Origin: Homalodisca vitripennis
Taxonomy: Eukaryota; Arthropoda; Insecta; Hemiptera; Cicadellidae
Length of the DNA: 64,000 nucleotides
Direction: 5' to 3'
NCBI RefSeq assembly: GCF_021130785.1
Contig: NC_060207.1
Coordinates: 195,477,501-195,541,500 of the forward strand
Numbering within the stretch: the stretch's first letter is position 1; each line of letters starts with the position of its first letter. Both the position numbers and the translations under genes were made by a program. Under the pieces are notes generated by a model. The model had not been told where the DNA came from, searched no databases, and was given only the letters and a program-made list of their open reading frames with translations. Positions 12,422 to 25,477 of the stretch are shown here, one piece after another.

Positions 12422-12629
12422 AGCTTCTCAGCGCGGTATAAGTCACAAGAAAGTCGACATCATCACTCATATACTCACAAGCAATATATTTCTAAAACAG
12501 TTCTTCAAGCACCCAGAAAAGTTTCAACGCTCTTTTAAGTATTCAACCCACATATATTTATATTTTATCGATAGTTATATAATAATTGATGAAAATGTTT
12601 ACGTGTAACATTGTTTGTTTTAAAATATA

Positions 12630-13052
12630 AAGGGCGAACCACACCACCTGCGCCACTGAATGTATGGGTATAACAAGTGAAGATATAAACTCCATTTCAA
12701 CTGTAGCCCCGTTAAGACAAAAATCTGATAAATCTAGTTATTTAGATTTTAACACATTTAAATTTACAACATGGTGTATTAAAAATATTTTTTATTTCAA
12801 ATGATCTTTGTCAAAAGACCTTTAAAAAAGAGGTACCACGCGCCCCACTTTAAAATTTAAAGATTCCCCAAAAATAAGCTCCCACTAATCCATAAATACT
12901 CCTGACAGGTTTGTTGGGGGGTTCAAAATAACTTTATCGAACTCTTTTGCAACAAATAGGGAGGGGTTTGGGTTCACTTGATACGGAATTTCTATCTTCA
13001 CTTGTTAAACCGCAACAATTAGTCGCCCAGGTGGTCTGCTTCACCCTGTAGA
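12630..13052. mobile_element. MITE-like TIR element in arm 1
   Basis: Imperfect inverted repeats of about 60 bp face each other. The left side runs from AGGGCGAACCACACCACCTG to AACAAGTGAAGATA; the right side has TATCTTCACTTGTTAAACCG and ends CAGGTGGTCTGCTTCACCCTG. The interior is non-coding and holds short C- and G-runs. The matching unit in arm 2 is at about 57998-58425. Confidence 0.7.
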
Positions 13053-14039
13053 TTATAACTGTTCATTATTCAATACAAAATTTATTTTAATTTTATTAAT
13101 CTTGTAGGTTTGTTTTTAAATCACTTTGAAACCTATTATATGGCCTGATCCAAATTTAATTTGTGCATATTAACACTTTTACTATCACGTCATTGTTAGC
13201 TTTTATAATATTATATCATTTATCAGCAAAGCATTTGATCATACTCCTTTTATATGTTTTGTTATATAACTAATTAACGAAGACGTGCTTTTAAATTTAA
13301 CAATGTAAAATGTAAACCACGCAACACATAAGGCTGCTTTGTATAAAAAGGTTTCATGGTTTTATTACAGGTTCAACTGGCAGCTCTGAAAATGAGTTGA
13401 GGTTATTAGATTACGGCCACCAAGTGACAGCAATAATTGCACGCCGCAGTTCAAATTGCGTCGAGCTCATCTCCCCCCCCTTGATAGCCACGAGATGATC
13501 AACCCTCGCTGGTTTTCCAAATATTCTTATAAAATTAATATTACATTTACTTTTGGTTAAGTTTGATAAAATAGGTTCTGTGTATTTATGAAACACAGAC
13601 TCAATACACAGTATACCTTCTGAATATATACTCATAAAATAAAGAGGAAGGGTTTTATGGATGAAAATTAAACTCAATTTCTATTATTTAGATTGAATTC
13701 TAATTTTTGAAATTTTAAGTCTATCGCTAATTTTATTATCGAGATGTCCTACTGAAAACAGATAGAAAGACGTATAGCAGATATAATATCCTATCCTTTA
13801 AGCAAAAAATACATTTTTCACCCTATGGATAGCCTTCACTGACGCTCAAGAAATTCCATGATTGCATAAGCTCCATCATTGATCTTATTTTTTTATGTAC
13901 AATTAAAGTTTAATTCAAATGTTATAGTCTACGGATTAAGTATTTCTCGATAAATGTTTATGAGTGTTACATAATTATTTCTTTACACTTAGTTGGATTT
14001 CATAGTAGTGTTAAAATAATAACATTCAACACAACAAGT

Positions 14040-14335
14040 CACCAAAAGACGAGTTGGAATTGTTTATCTACATGTGTTAACATGTCACGTGGTAATACAT
14101 CATATTATTTTCTTGTTACCATCATGGTTACTCATTAGAAGAAAGTGATGTTCGATAACGATCAGCCAAATCCCTTGGAGTTACGTACATCATCAAGTTC
14201 AGTTTTTCCCTATATAAAATGGAGGTTAATGAAAAATGTAAAGTCTTTATGATTGTTAATTTCTAAGATATCATCGTGCATACGAACAGGCCTATAGACA
14301 GACGGACAGACACAAACGATATTTTCCTGGTCCAT
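14040..14335. repeat. Dispersed repeat copy in arm 1
   Basis: Same family as 8800-9135: it shares TTCTTGTTACCATCATGGTTA-like, CAGCCAAATCCC, ATCGTGCA and GACAGACGGACAGACA landmarks in order. Confidence 0.65.
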
Positions 14336-15780
14336 AAAATAATACTTGTAGTATCCTTTAACACTGTTCTAATTATTTATGTTTGATCTATTTAATATTT
14401 TACATTCTTAATATTAGTTTTGACTGTGATATTTGTTTTAAGTGCTGATAGAATCCCTGATTTTTATCAATGATAAAAAATGCATATTGTGTCATATTTA
14501 GTTGCATTTTTTATTTATAAAGTAATTTTAGGTCTTTATGTGAGTTATTAAATGGCCTATAGCGTTATGCAACCAGGCACAGTGAAGGACATAAAACATT
14601 CTCCAGCAGACTAATGATTGAATAATCCAAAAATGAATAATCCTTGACCCTACACGCACCTTACAAGGGGCCTGGGCCATTATTATATTTATTTAAAACG
14701 TTTTGATCAGTAAAGACATTTTGACTTGTGAAAATTAATACAGTTATTATATGAAGGTTAAAGTTATTATATACCCGTGGGTTATTAAACTTAGCGCTGA
14801 TATTATGAAAGAGATGCAGTTTGTTATAGTGGGTATTATGAGCTAAATTCCTAATAATGTGGTTCTCGGTACACTATAAGCTCGAGGCCCCTTAATTTAT
14901 TTTCATTCATTACAAATATGATTTCTGAGAAATATTGTCAGAGAATGGTTAATATTTATTTATACCCACGGCCACGGACTTTAATATTGAAACATACCTA
15001 AACTATAATTTAAAAGGTATTTTAATATTGAAAAGTTTCTAAATATACCTGAACTGAAAATATGATAAGTGAAACCCAATTGGCGTCATTTTGCATTCTC
15101 TTTAATAATACAAAGCGACAACAAATGTGGTAAAATTATTTTTTTTAATTGCATGTTACAATGCGATGTCCAATACATGTGTTCACTCTTCACTAAAAGA
15201 GTATTTTATAAAACCTACCTTGTGGAGTCGATTAAAAATTATAATCAGATGTACTAAAACATTATATTTTAATTAAATAAATTTTCATGAATATAAATGA
15301 AACTATTAGAATAGGAGAACTGACGTAAAATTAACGTCCTGAAAATATTTGATTTCAATAATGTATATAAATATAAATAAACATAGCATTGCTTAATGGA
15401 CCAATACCTAATGCAGATCGTTATGAAAGATGTAACCTAAAAAATAATTTTTAATATCTTCATTAAGATTTATATACTCATCAGTTTTGGGTAATGTATA
15501 TATTCACAAATCAGATATCTCAAGAAAAATAGCCTTATACATTAAACCTGGTAGACTAATACTGTAAAGGTACTCAATCAAACGTTTTCCATAGTATCTA
15601 AGTTGAATTATTATCATGGGAACCCTAGAGTGCTTTACAGTCTAGAGATATCAGGCTCCATGTCAGCTGTTACATTTTTTAAGCCTCAGCTTAGCTATTC
15701 TGGCTTCGAAGTACAATGTGTTATTATGATTATTATTTTTTATTTGCAAATTACACTATTTATTCGTGTCTATGCATGAT

Positions 15781-15858
15781 TGGCCCTCCCCGGGATTTGA
15801 ACCCGTGATCTCTCAGTTAGAGAGCCGAGACTATATCCATTAGTCTACGGAGAAGGAC
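15781..15858 (-). repeat. tRNA-like unit in arm 1
   Basis: On the minus strand, GTCCTTC and GGAGGGC can form a full 7-bp acceptor helix (two wobbles), there is an A-box-like TAGACTAATGG, and the B box GGTTCAAATCC is good. The anticodon-region loop CTCTCTAA is 8 nt long, one base more than the 7-nt loop of a UCU-type arginine tRNA, and the spacing between acceptor and D stem is too long. I read it as a tRNA pseudogene or SINE head. The arm 2 partner (55229-55307) has an extra T in the B-box region. Confidence 0.6.
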
Positions 15859-16052
15859 AGCTGATATATAGTTGGTAACAGGTAACCACACACGTGGCCT
15901 GACTGATCATGTTTTGAGCACTGTTTCTTATGCGCTGGGCCAAACTGTCAAAACATGGATACCAAGAATAAACATACTATATGTTATTGTTTAATCAATT
16001 CAATGCAAAAATGTTTTATTTTTTAGAGTAGAATCTAAAAACAACATAAAAT

Positions 16053-16237
16053 ACAGGGTGTTCCATAAAAGATTTTAAAGTTGGCCACCATATTGGAAAA
16101 TGGTGACCATCTTAAAAAAATTTTAAAGTGTATTCCTGAATGAAACTTAAAATTGAGCAAGTTCCAAATTTAAAATGTGGTGCTAAGTCGTGTAATTAAA
16201 AAGTTAGCTATTGGATCACTTTAAAAAAAACTCACCC

Positions 16238-16242
<5 letters not shown>
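16053..16242. mobile_element. MITE-like unit at the end of arm 1
   Basis: It starts ACAGGGTGTTCC and ends CTCACCCGGTAT, giving a short terminal inverted match (AC.GGGTG), with an internal hairpin around GGCCACCATATTGG/AAATGGTGACCAT. The same unit ends arm 2 (about 54845-55040). Confidence 0.5.

Positions 16243-16290
<48 letters not shown>
16240..16290. repeat. (AT)n microsatellite
   Basis: An uninterrupted AT run of about 48 bp directly at the outer edge of inverted arm 1. Confidence 0.98.
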
Positions 16291-16294
<4 letters not shown>

Positions 16295-16297
16295 TCA

Positions 16298-16407
16298 TTA
16301 AATTTGTGTAAATGGCAATAGCCGAATTTAATTTATTTCAATAAACATTGAATCGCAAAAGTACTTGCTCCGCCGGGACACGAATCCGGATCTCTCACTT
16401 GCCGGGT
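16298..16407 (-). mobile_element. tRNA-derived SINE, truncated head
   Basis: Same body as 2126-2271 (GTAAATGGCAATAGCC, TTCAATAAACATTGAAT) and the 3' half of the tRNA-like head (TTGCTCCGCCGGGAC...CCGGATCTCTCACTTGCCGGG). The 5' half with the A box is missing, and the T-loop TTCG is altered by one base. Confidence 0.75.
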
Positions 16408-16443
16408 TTTCAATAAATAAAATTTATTGTAAGAAATTATATG

Positions 16444-16514
<71 letters not shown>
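16444..16514. repeat. Compound (TA)n(GT)n microsatellite
   Basis: About 20 bp of TA followed by about 50 bp of pure GT. The frame running through it (16365-16604) is a chance product of the repeat. Confidence 0.98.
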
Positions 16515-16519
<5 letters not shown>

Positions 16520-19500
16520 CATAAATTTTATTTTCCGCATTTATCTTAATTTACTAAATTTACTTCTAGAAAATGTACCAAAAGAACAGGTAGGTAACCT
16601 TTAGAGGAAGATTGTTGTTATATTTGGTTCTATCACACCATTTCTATTAAATTCAGTATTAATATATTATATTTTAAACTGTTTCAATCAAGCTCAATCC
16701 TTGTTTATAAAATTCTATGTAAGTTTAGGTCACAATAGATTGTATACAAGTAAAGTGTTTAGATATTAAGCATTACCCTAAAATTAAAATATCTCACATT
16801 TAAATAAGAGCCTGCTACTTTAAAATAGCGTAATCTATGTCAGAAGTTTCTTTGAAGTGTGCATGCTTTATTGCCTGACTCTCGCTTTCATGAACGGGAT
16901 ACGTTGCGGTTAGTTGGGATATAAATCTGCCTCAGAGACATACACGTGACACCCAAGTTCTTTGATAAATCTGCAGCACAATGCTTGAGAGGCTGATGAA
17001 GCACATTGTGCTTTAAGCCGTTAATTATAGTGACATTATCCCTGAAAACTCAAAGCTGTCGTTAAACTTCGTGAACAATCAACAATTGAGTTTGTTAGAA
17101 AAGACACAACAATTATTTTGTTTGATTCTGAACTTATGTGTAATTCAACATATTCTTCGGATATGTAGTGGTCAATTTAACTGAGAAAAAATATATATAA
17201 TAACTAATGAGTAGATTTCTGAATTTTAGTAAATTATTTTAATAACTAAAATTATTTTAAATGTATATGGATATATGTCAAGGCCGTTTTTTTTTAAACA
17301 ACGAAGACAGATTTAAAAACTAAGTACTATAAGGATTCTTCCATTGCAAAATTCATGGTTTATATTTAAAATTGCTAATTTTAGATCCTAACAGAACTTT
17401 TGAAGGAATTCCTGCAAATATTCTATTATTTTCCAACATTAGATACGAAATTCAACAAGGAAAACCATGCAAAATTACTAACAGACCGCCCACACACTAT
17501 AATTCCTGATAATTTCTGCAAACCACAGGTATCCCACTGTACGATACAAGGGAGAGTTCAGGTAATCAACAAGTTATGTCGATAAGTGGTTAACAGGCAA
17601 CTTCACCATTGTTCAGAATAGGGATGCCAAGCCTGACCACCTCTGGTCCAGTTTATAAACTTAATCATCCTTCTAGTTTGCGGAAAATAGCAATGTGATT
17701 CCAGTAGATCACGTGAAGTGTTGGTCTACCTCGAAAATTTACTTTGTGCTACAAGCTTTGTATTAATAGAGTTATATAATCATCTATACTAATTTTAGTT
17801 TCTTTACAATTCATATTAATAAAGTGTCTAAAATAGTATATTGTAAGAAATAGTCCTACATATATTTTCTGATCAAACATTGGTTATGTTAACAGTAAAA
17901 ATCACTGAAGAAAACGTATTTTTTGCCAATTCCTTCCAAAGCTCTTATCTGATCGTGGATTAGTAAGTGTCCAATCTGTTCTATCATTACAGCCATTGGC
18001 CAAATCAAACAGCAGAAAATGTTAACGGCAAATGTTCATTTACGCCTACAAGCATTCAATATGCTCTTTTAAGGATTTCACTACAAAATTTTTATAATTC
18101 CATATTTTTTCTACGTTTATGAACTATTCACGATCTGTTCAACTGCGAAGTTATAATTTCAAAACTGTTTCAAATATTCAAAAAGGTTCAAAACTATTGT
18201 TGTGTAAATAGCTGAAGGAGGAAAGAAGTATAAATTGGTAACTATATTACAATTTTAACTGGTGTTTAATATTTATTTATCTTCGCATTTAAAAATCGTA
18301 TCACTTTAAAAACAATGTATTTTTTATTTTCAAGCCAAATCTACGAAAAAATATGTAAGAAACGAAAATAAAAACACTTAGCTGTTGAAACTATATACAA
18401 ATTTGCCTGTACAAGGTATAGGGTTTATCATACCTACGTACGAATATATTTTCTTGATTAGGGCATCAATAAACATGGTACTACGGAATCAATAATTACC
18501 TTGGACTACGCCATTTAACTGACGTGGGCGTTCAGAACTACGCATGTGTATTTTTTAGCGCGATAACCTCTTATTCATTCGTTCCATGTGAAAACCTCGA
18601 ATAAGAGCCACTCTCAATTATGTTTAGTTTTGAACCTCTTGATCACGAACAATGAAATTCAGTAGACCATAAATACAGTTCCGATTCAAAACTATTATAT
18701 GACTTAATCATATTACATGGAAGCATTTGCCTAAGATAATTAAGTTGTTTTAAATATTTTTAGAGAAGTTTATTAAATTATTATTGAATAGTGCAAAGAA
18801 ATTTGTGTATTTACTTGGTACTAGTATGGATTGATTCTTTCTCCGACTTCAGGGTCCCAAAACACTGTCCTTAAAAATTTTTCAGAAGTGTTTATTATGC
18901 TATTAAAAATTATATCTAATTACGTACCTGCTATTCAATATGAAACTCACCTGCAGAGCCTGCGGGTAACTGCTAGTAATAGGATTAAACTTTTTATAAA
19001 AATAGAAATCGTAAATATTTCAATGGCAGGTGATGTAGAGGATTTTACAATTACATGTCCGTTACCTATCTATTACGTTGCCCACCCCATTTATCAGAGT
19101 GGCTGCACTTCCGTTTCCGATGAGGGTGGAGAGAACATCCTAGTCAGCCTAATCTGATATCCTTCACTTTATGTCCGCAACATTAAACACATAGCCTACA
19201 ATTTATCATTTTACTGTTCATTTTTTAATAAATTTACATATTTTAATGGTGTGTTTTATTTAGTGCAAGAAATTTAAATCTTTACAAAATAAAACAAATA
19301 TATAACAATTAATCATAAAATATTTTAAGATTATGACTCATAAACAATATGCAATGTTTTATTACTCATTTTTATTTTAAATTAAAACTTCGTTTATATT
19401 TTACGATGATAAAAACAGTTTAATCAGTATATTCTATCTCTATATATAAAAGGCAATCTATATATGTTTAGTTGGCGGAAAGGCTAACAAGGTTTATGCA

Positions 19501-22500
19501 CACTGTCCACCTGTACACATTGCACGCTGTATTGATCTTTATTACCTAAAACTGTTAGTTATTCATATGTTATAACTTATGTTGACTTAAATATAGAGAA
19601 CTTGCACATACCTTAAGTATCATTTTTGTAATGATGCTCAAACCTTACATCACAAATTCTAAGGATACCACTATTGTTCAAGGTAATGGTCTGAGAGACA
19701 TCCCTATCGGAGGTAGTATCAAAAATCCATCTTGTGGCGATGAGCAAGGATTAAGTGTTGGAGATTGGGGTCTTCCCAACCATTATTAGTCACATAGGAA
19801 TTGCTGGGGGAAACGTTTTATTCTACATAATGGTCCCAGATAATAGTTCTATAAAGGACACATGAAACGGAGTAACGTGTTGAAATAAGATGACGAGTTT
19901 TGGTTTTTTCTTAGAATGACCATAGCCTACCTAAAAAAATGCTAGGAAAGCTATCTTTGTTCTGAATAACGGTCCTAGTCCTATCCCTTTTAGACTCAAT
20001 GTAAAATCCGTCTGGATCAATGATATGGAGTGAGTAGTAGTGAGATTATAAATTTTAAAATTACCATTTGATACCTTAGAGTTATAAAATGGTATATTAT
20101 TAGAGTTATATTAATTGTATATTTCTCTTAATTACCATAACTTGATGCTTTTTAACTCTGAGATAATAGGTAATACACCGTCAATTATAAATACTAATCC
20201 TTTGCGTGACATCTCTATTAGAAGCGATGTGAAGTATGTCTAATAATAATAAGGTAGAAGAGAGTCTAGATTGTAAAACTTTTCAAATAAACTTGGTTTA
20301 CCACACAGATATTCGGGATATATTTCTACTTCTATCAAAATTCCTCCAATAGGTCATTTGAACGTGACAAAGACCAACAAGATGCAATACCTGAGGAATC
20401 ATTTACCTCAGGTGTGCCAATAAATATTTCAGCACAATGGTTTGGAATACGTCAAGGTTCTTAGCCTTTATGTTGCCTAGGAAATAACATATATGGCGTC
20501 ACCAACTTTTAAATTATCCCTGAATATCGTAATGTGTATTCGAAATCACAGAAGAGATTATAACTTTAATTATAACGTTAATTCACTAAAAGTTAAAAAT
20601 ATGCTTATTTTAAAATAAAAATAAACCAATTTAAATAGCAGTAAAAAATTATTTTAATTTTAAAAATTACTGTTACTCAAAATTATAATTAAAATTAATA
20701 TCATAAAATTTTTGAAGGCGGTACCAAAATTAAATATACTGAAAGTAGTTATGTGGTACAAAAATATGCTAAATTTTAAGATAGAACTCGCTTATTTAAA
20801 AGTTTTTAATAATACAATTTTCTTAGAAAATGATCGATTTTTCTATAGAAATATCGAACAGGTTTTACAAAACAGGAATTGGTGTTGGGTTAAGATTTAT
20901 AATATTCCACTACAATATTACCCTCAAGAGTTGAAAAACGTCTTTATGTGCTTATGATTGTGTAGTGATGTTACAGTTTATTACACAAGTCCTTGTAAAA
21001 CCATTCATTTTCCATATTAATTTTCAGCTGGCTTATACCTCTATCACCCAATAAAATTGTTCGAACCAGAGTTAAAGAGTTTGTTCGATCTTAGAGAAAT
21101 TAAGATAAATAAAAGAATCTTAATAAACTCTTTTGTTGTATGAGCAAAGAGTTAAAGTCTGACAGAAACATTCTCTACTTCTTCTCTGACAAAGACATCG
21201 CAGTGAATTGTCTCATGGAAATGCCGAGCGAGTGTCAAAGACAAATGTACACCAGTTGACTCCCAGGCTGTTGATGGCTCCATCTCTCCTGTCTGAAAGG
21301 TAAAGCTTGTTCATTTGTTGCCACTGACCCGTCCTGACATACCACATCTAGAAGTTACCGTTCAAATCCCAGATGAGAATACAAGGACAGGAAACTGGTA
21401 TTACGGATAAAATATTGTCTCGTAACTCAGTATCTTATATTTGATAAGAACAAATTCGGAGATATATGGGCTAGTTATGGGTATTATCGAGTTTTTTGGT
21501 ATAATATAACCCCAGCGGATTACTGATAAGCAATATGCAATAGATAGATTAATTTTGAATGATAAAAAGCTATATACCTGTATGTGGTAAATGAGTTCAA
21601 ATATCCAAACAACAACTAGAACTAGTGAACTAGTGTTTGTGGTGAATACTAGTTCAGATTTATACAAATAGAATACAATTGGATTTATAAGTCAAAATTT
21701 GAAGGGTATTGGGATTTGGATATATAACAGCACCAAGAGGATGTTGAAAAAAAAGAGGAAGGTTTTGAAAACAGGTTGCCAAAACTGAATAAGGGGTTCT
21801 ATTGAATTGTAAAATATGAGAGTAAAAGATCTTGACATATTGTTTTGTCAAAATAATAAACTTATTATTTGTTATAGTGGACATTTTAAACGTATATTGT
21901 TTGATTTGGTACGGAGATATAAAATTAATTTATTATTTAGTGAGTTCTTTGTTAAATGCTATAACCTTCGAAGCTCAGTTTATAATACGGAAATGGGAGT
22001 TTTGTTTTTATGAACGGATTTAACTATGACTACATTTAACATCAGATACGCTGTATCAGAGATAGTTTGTATTTATGAATATTTCCTGACAGCCATTGTT
22101 TAAAGAAAGAATATAATGATGGCTTTGTTAGTGAGTAGAAGTATCTGACATTGATGAAGAGATATGAGAACATTTGTGTAAACATAGATGTTTTATAGTA
22201 ACTATTACAAATTTTAGGTATCTTTAATAGTACTTTAGCGTACAGATCCATGATGTCATAACATCCAACCATACCATTTGTTGAAGGTATCACGATTTCG
22301 GACATTTGACATCGCTCTATGTTACAAAAATAAAACTATACGTTTTCCCTCTTCCTCAGGTGTTAAAAAAATTAATACGTAAACATGATGTAAAAAATTA
22401 AAGAAACTATGTACTAATATAGACTAGATATTAGAGTACATAGGTCAAAGAAATAATTAGATAGTCTGATTTTGTTTTCTTTACAATGATTACCATCGAA

Positions 22501-23189
22501 TATTTTATTTTTATTAACTATAATATTATATAATTATAATATAATATATAATTTTAATTATTATTATATAATTATAATAAATTTGGTTAAAATATAATAC
22601 CTCCAAATTAAAATGTTGGGGTACTGGTACAAAATTTAAATATTGGAATTAAAAATATAGATAGATAAAACATTAATACATATTAAAGAAACCATTGCTC
22701 CTAGAACCATACGGTCTTATGCAACATAATAAAAGCTTTTCAACACGATAATTGCCGTAATCTTTTAATTATCCAGACTTTACTTGAAAAATAAGCTAGT
22801 TATACATAGCTTTGATGGGTTTGTTAGTCGGTCTCAAAAAATGAAAAGTCTTAATGGCCGCAATCCATTAACATTTAAGCAAAGTTTTAAATTATAAAAA
22901 TGCCCAGCATAGACCAAAAGGTATGTTGTACTATAAGACATGCTAAGACATTTCTACATATATTAAGTGTTTATAAACAATCTTATTTTTTTAATATTTT
23001 AATATCTCTTAAGGTTTCAATATGGCGGTTTTTCAAATTTTCAAAAAATAATAGTGAAATACAAACTATTTTTCATTATAAGATAAAACAAAAACTGTTT
23101 TAGAATTCTCGGTTCATTTGCAATAATAGTTGTTGCCACGTGCTATTCAATGTTGCCGATGGTTTAACAGATAGCGAAATAATTTCAAT
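16515..23189. other. Unrecognised AT-rich stretch
   Basis: No supported gene. The longest frame (18831-19157, 108 codons) has no recognisable domain. A decayed hammerhead-like half site is noted at 16993-17010, and a low-complexity ATAATTATAATA tract at about 22500-22580. Frames at 20712-20957 and 21401-22305 overlap on both strands and look like noise. Confidence 0.5.
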
Positions 23190-23345
23190 CCATGTCACCG
23201 TTATCAAGCTTTACATCGCTTATCATGCTTAGTGTCACACTAAACCTCAAGTCTATAGATCGAGTCGTTTTCAATATATCGTGCAGGCAGATAGACAGAC
23301 AACAATGAAATTTTTTCCAGCCCTTCGCTAACGTTCAACCAAAAA
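23190..23345. repeat. Dispersed repeat copy
   Basis: It carries ATCGTGCAGGCAGATAGACAGAC and TTCGCTAACGTTCAACC-type landmarks of the family at 8800-9135; the upstream part is diverged. Confidence 0.6.
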
Positions 23346-25477
23346 GTATAGTCAAGTATAGATTCAAATGAATTTTTTGGTAGAGATTGTTACTTTTGTA
23401 TTAGATGTACTTGCCCTCTACAACAATCCATCTCCTCGCAGCATACATCAATGTCAGTGGCACCTTTCTGTTCTTGAGAATAGCTAAACAGTTTTTGTTT
23501 CTGAGAGTACTATCGGTACTTTATTATATCGCCGTCTCAAAAGCTGCAAAAAGAGAGAACATAAGTAGTAGAATATAACACTGTTTATAATTTTACTTAT
23601 AAGCTAACTGAGGGAAAAGAACTGAGTGGTAAGAAACTGTTTAACGCAGAATAAGCTTACGCTGCTTGTTAAAATACATGAAACACATTTATAGTTTCAG
23701 GACTATTTTTTCGCGAATTAATTGTGTAATGCTTCTCTGTTTGCTAAGGTAACTCAAATGTATTACTAGTGGAGATATACTCTATAAACTAATTTAATGA
23801 TTTGTAAATATATGGAACTATTGAAGTGATTTATAAAACAACAATGCGGCTGAATATCAGAGTAAACATCATGATGATACAATACTGTAGGTCCTCTCTA
23901 AACCGGGATGAGAGTGCAAATCCAACATCGTGTGTACTTTTAATTAACGTTCACCACAAAAGGGCGTGTGTTTACTGGAAATTTGATTTGTGGCAAATAT
24001 CACTTCAGTGGGGCAGGCCCTGTTCATCTCTAGAAGTTATGATATATCACTGGAAAAAATATAATGTCCTTCTTTAGTGTTAAGACGGTAAAGTTAAGTA
24101 TGCGTAAGTTTCTAAAAAAAGGCTTGAATTAATATTCATCTTTATCTCTAACGGCTCAGGTGCAGATGTTTAGAGATACATCCTTTAGCAATCTGCTGGA
24201 CGAGTTAAAATAAAGTGCAACCTGCAGAATATTTATAAAAAAAGTATCGATACATCAGTAGTATTATTCGAAGAAACTGTAAGCCTGGGTAAATATAAGT
24301 GATGCTAAGACGTGTAAGTAATCATAAAAGCCTGAATATAGTTATAATATTAAATATGTAATAAATGTACTTATAAGAAAAGTTATTATAAGTAATTTTT
24401 CATTTAATATCATAGGTAAAGACAGCATTAATCAAGAAAGCTATATATTACAAGGAGTACTGCAATCGTTATGAGTTTATACTGTATATTTGGCTGGAAG
24501 TAAAAAAAAAAAACAAAAATAGGTAAACTTATTCTTTTTTGGTGCTCTGATTTAATTGAAATGAAAAATCTATTTATGAATTTCGGCAAAGTAGCTTTTT
24601 CACTTAGACGGGTTTTATATACGCAATACAATATAATTTTATTTAAATTGAGTAAGCAATATCAGGAACTATATAACTTAATCCCAGTTATTTAAACTTC
24701 ATAACCCTTGTTCAGTGGAATTTAGTAGAAAATCCTGATAAACAACGTTTTAATTCCATTCTCAACTTGATATTTCACGAATAAACTGTAACTTATTCAA
24801 TGATGTATCGATAAAGTTTAAATATTTAGCAGTGTGATTTATAGTATTATATTATTATTAATTTACATTTATTATCTGTTTGGTATTTAACTTTCAATTA
24901 TAAATCGTATATTCTGTTCTGGTACACTTTTAAATATATTTAATATTTTATTGCTTAACATATATTTTCCTTTTCATATATTTTTCCTTTTACCCCGACC
25001 AAGAAAACCCGATCAGGTCTAATTCGGGTGTAATTCGATCAGGTGTAATTCTGTTATAAAACGCCTAATTTCGCCCATTTTAATTTACTTACAAAATGGT
25101 AATTGAGTTTGCTTTCCGGCACTGATCAAGAAGAAATATACATAAGCAGAAATAAACATTAGAAGCTTCCGGTCAAAACACAACTAAGATGAATTTATAA
25201 CAATCTTTAAATTTATATTAAAAGTTATATAGTATTAGATATATGCAGTCACTTTTAATTTGTGTGCCTGTGTACACAATTAGATTAGAAATATATGTGT
25301 TAATATAACAGAATGTAAAATTCGTCTATAATGTAATGTTATAAAATGACTGTAAGTATAATTTGAACCGTGATTTATGAGAGTTTATAACAAGAAATTC
25401 TGAGATACGCCAAACGGGATCAAATATTAAACGTTTACATTGCAAAAAAACAAATTAGATTTTATTTAATATTGCGT
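23346..25477. other. Unrecognised AT-rich stretch
   Basis: Nothing supported. The open frame 23826-24077 has no family motif. Confidence 0.5.

Larger units (their letters stand above)
12422..16247 (-). repeat. Inverted long repeat, arm 1
   Basis: The reverse complement of this arm matches 54842-58630 over its whole length, with scattered substitutions and small indels. The left boundary is at GCTTCTCAGCGCGG (about 12422) and the right boundary at CTCACCCGGTAT (about 16242), next to an AT microsatellite in both arms. Nested in it are a TIR unit (12630-13052), a dispersed repeat (14040-14335), a tRNA-like unit (15781-15858) and a MITE-like unit (16053-16242). A frame at 13411-13677 (minus) has a partner at 57367-57645, but the two diverge at a C/G homopolymer and match no family I know. 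Confidence 0.95.

Noticed and set aside
15781..15858. A functional tRNA-Arg gene
   Set aside because: The anticodon loop has 8 nt, acceptor-to-D spacing is too long, and the unit sits inside a duplicated repeat arm whose second copy has a broken B box.
16365..16604. Cysteine/valine repeat peptide
   Set aside because: Translation of a GT microsatellite.
18831..19157. 108-codon frame as a host gene
   Set aside because: No recognisable domain, no splice or promoter context, and its length is within chance for AT-rich DNA of this size.
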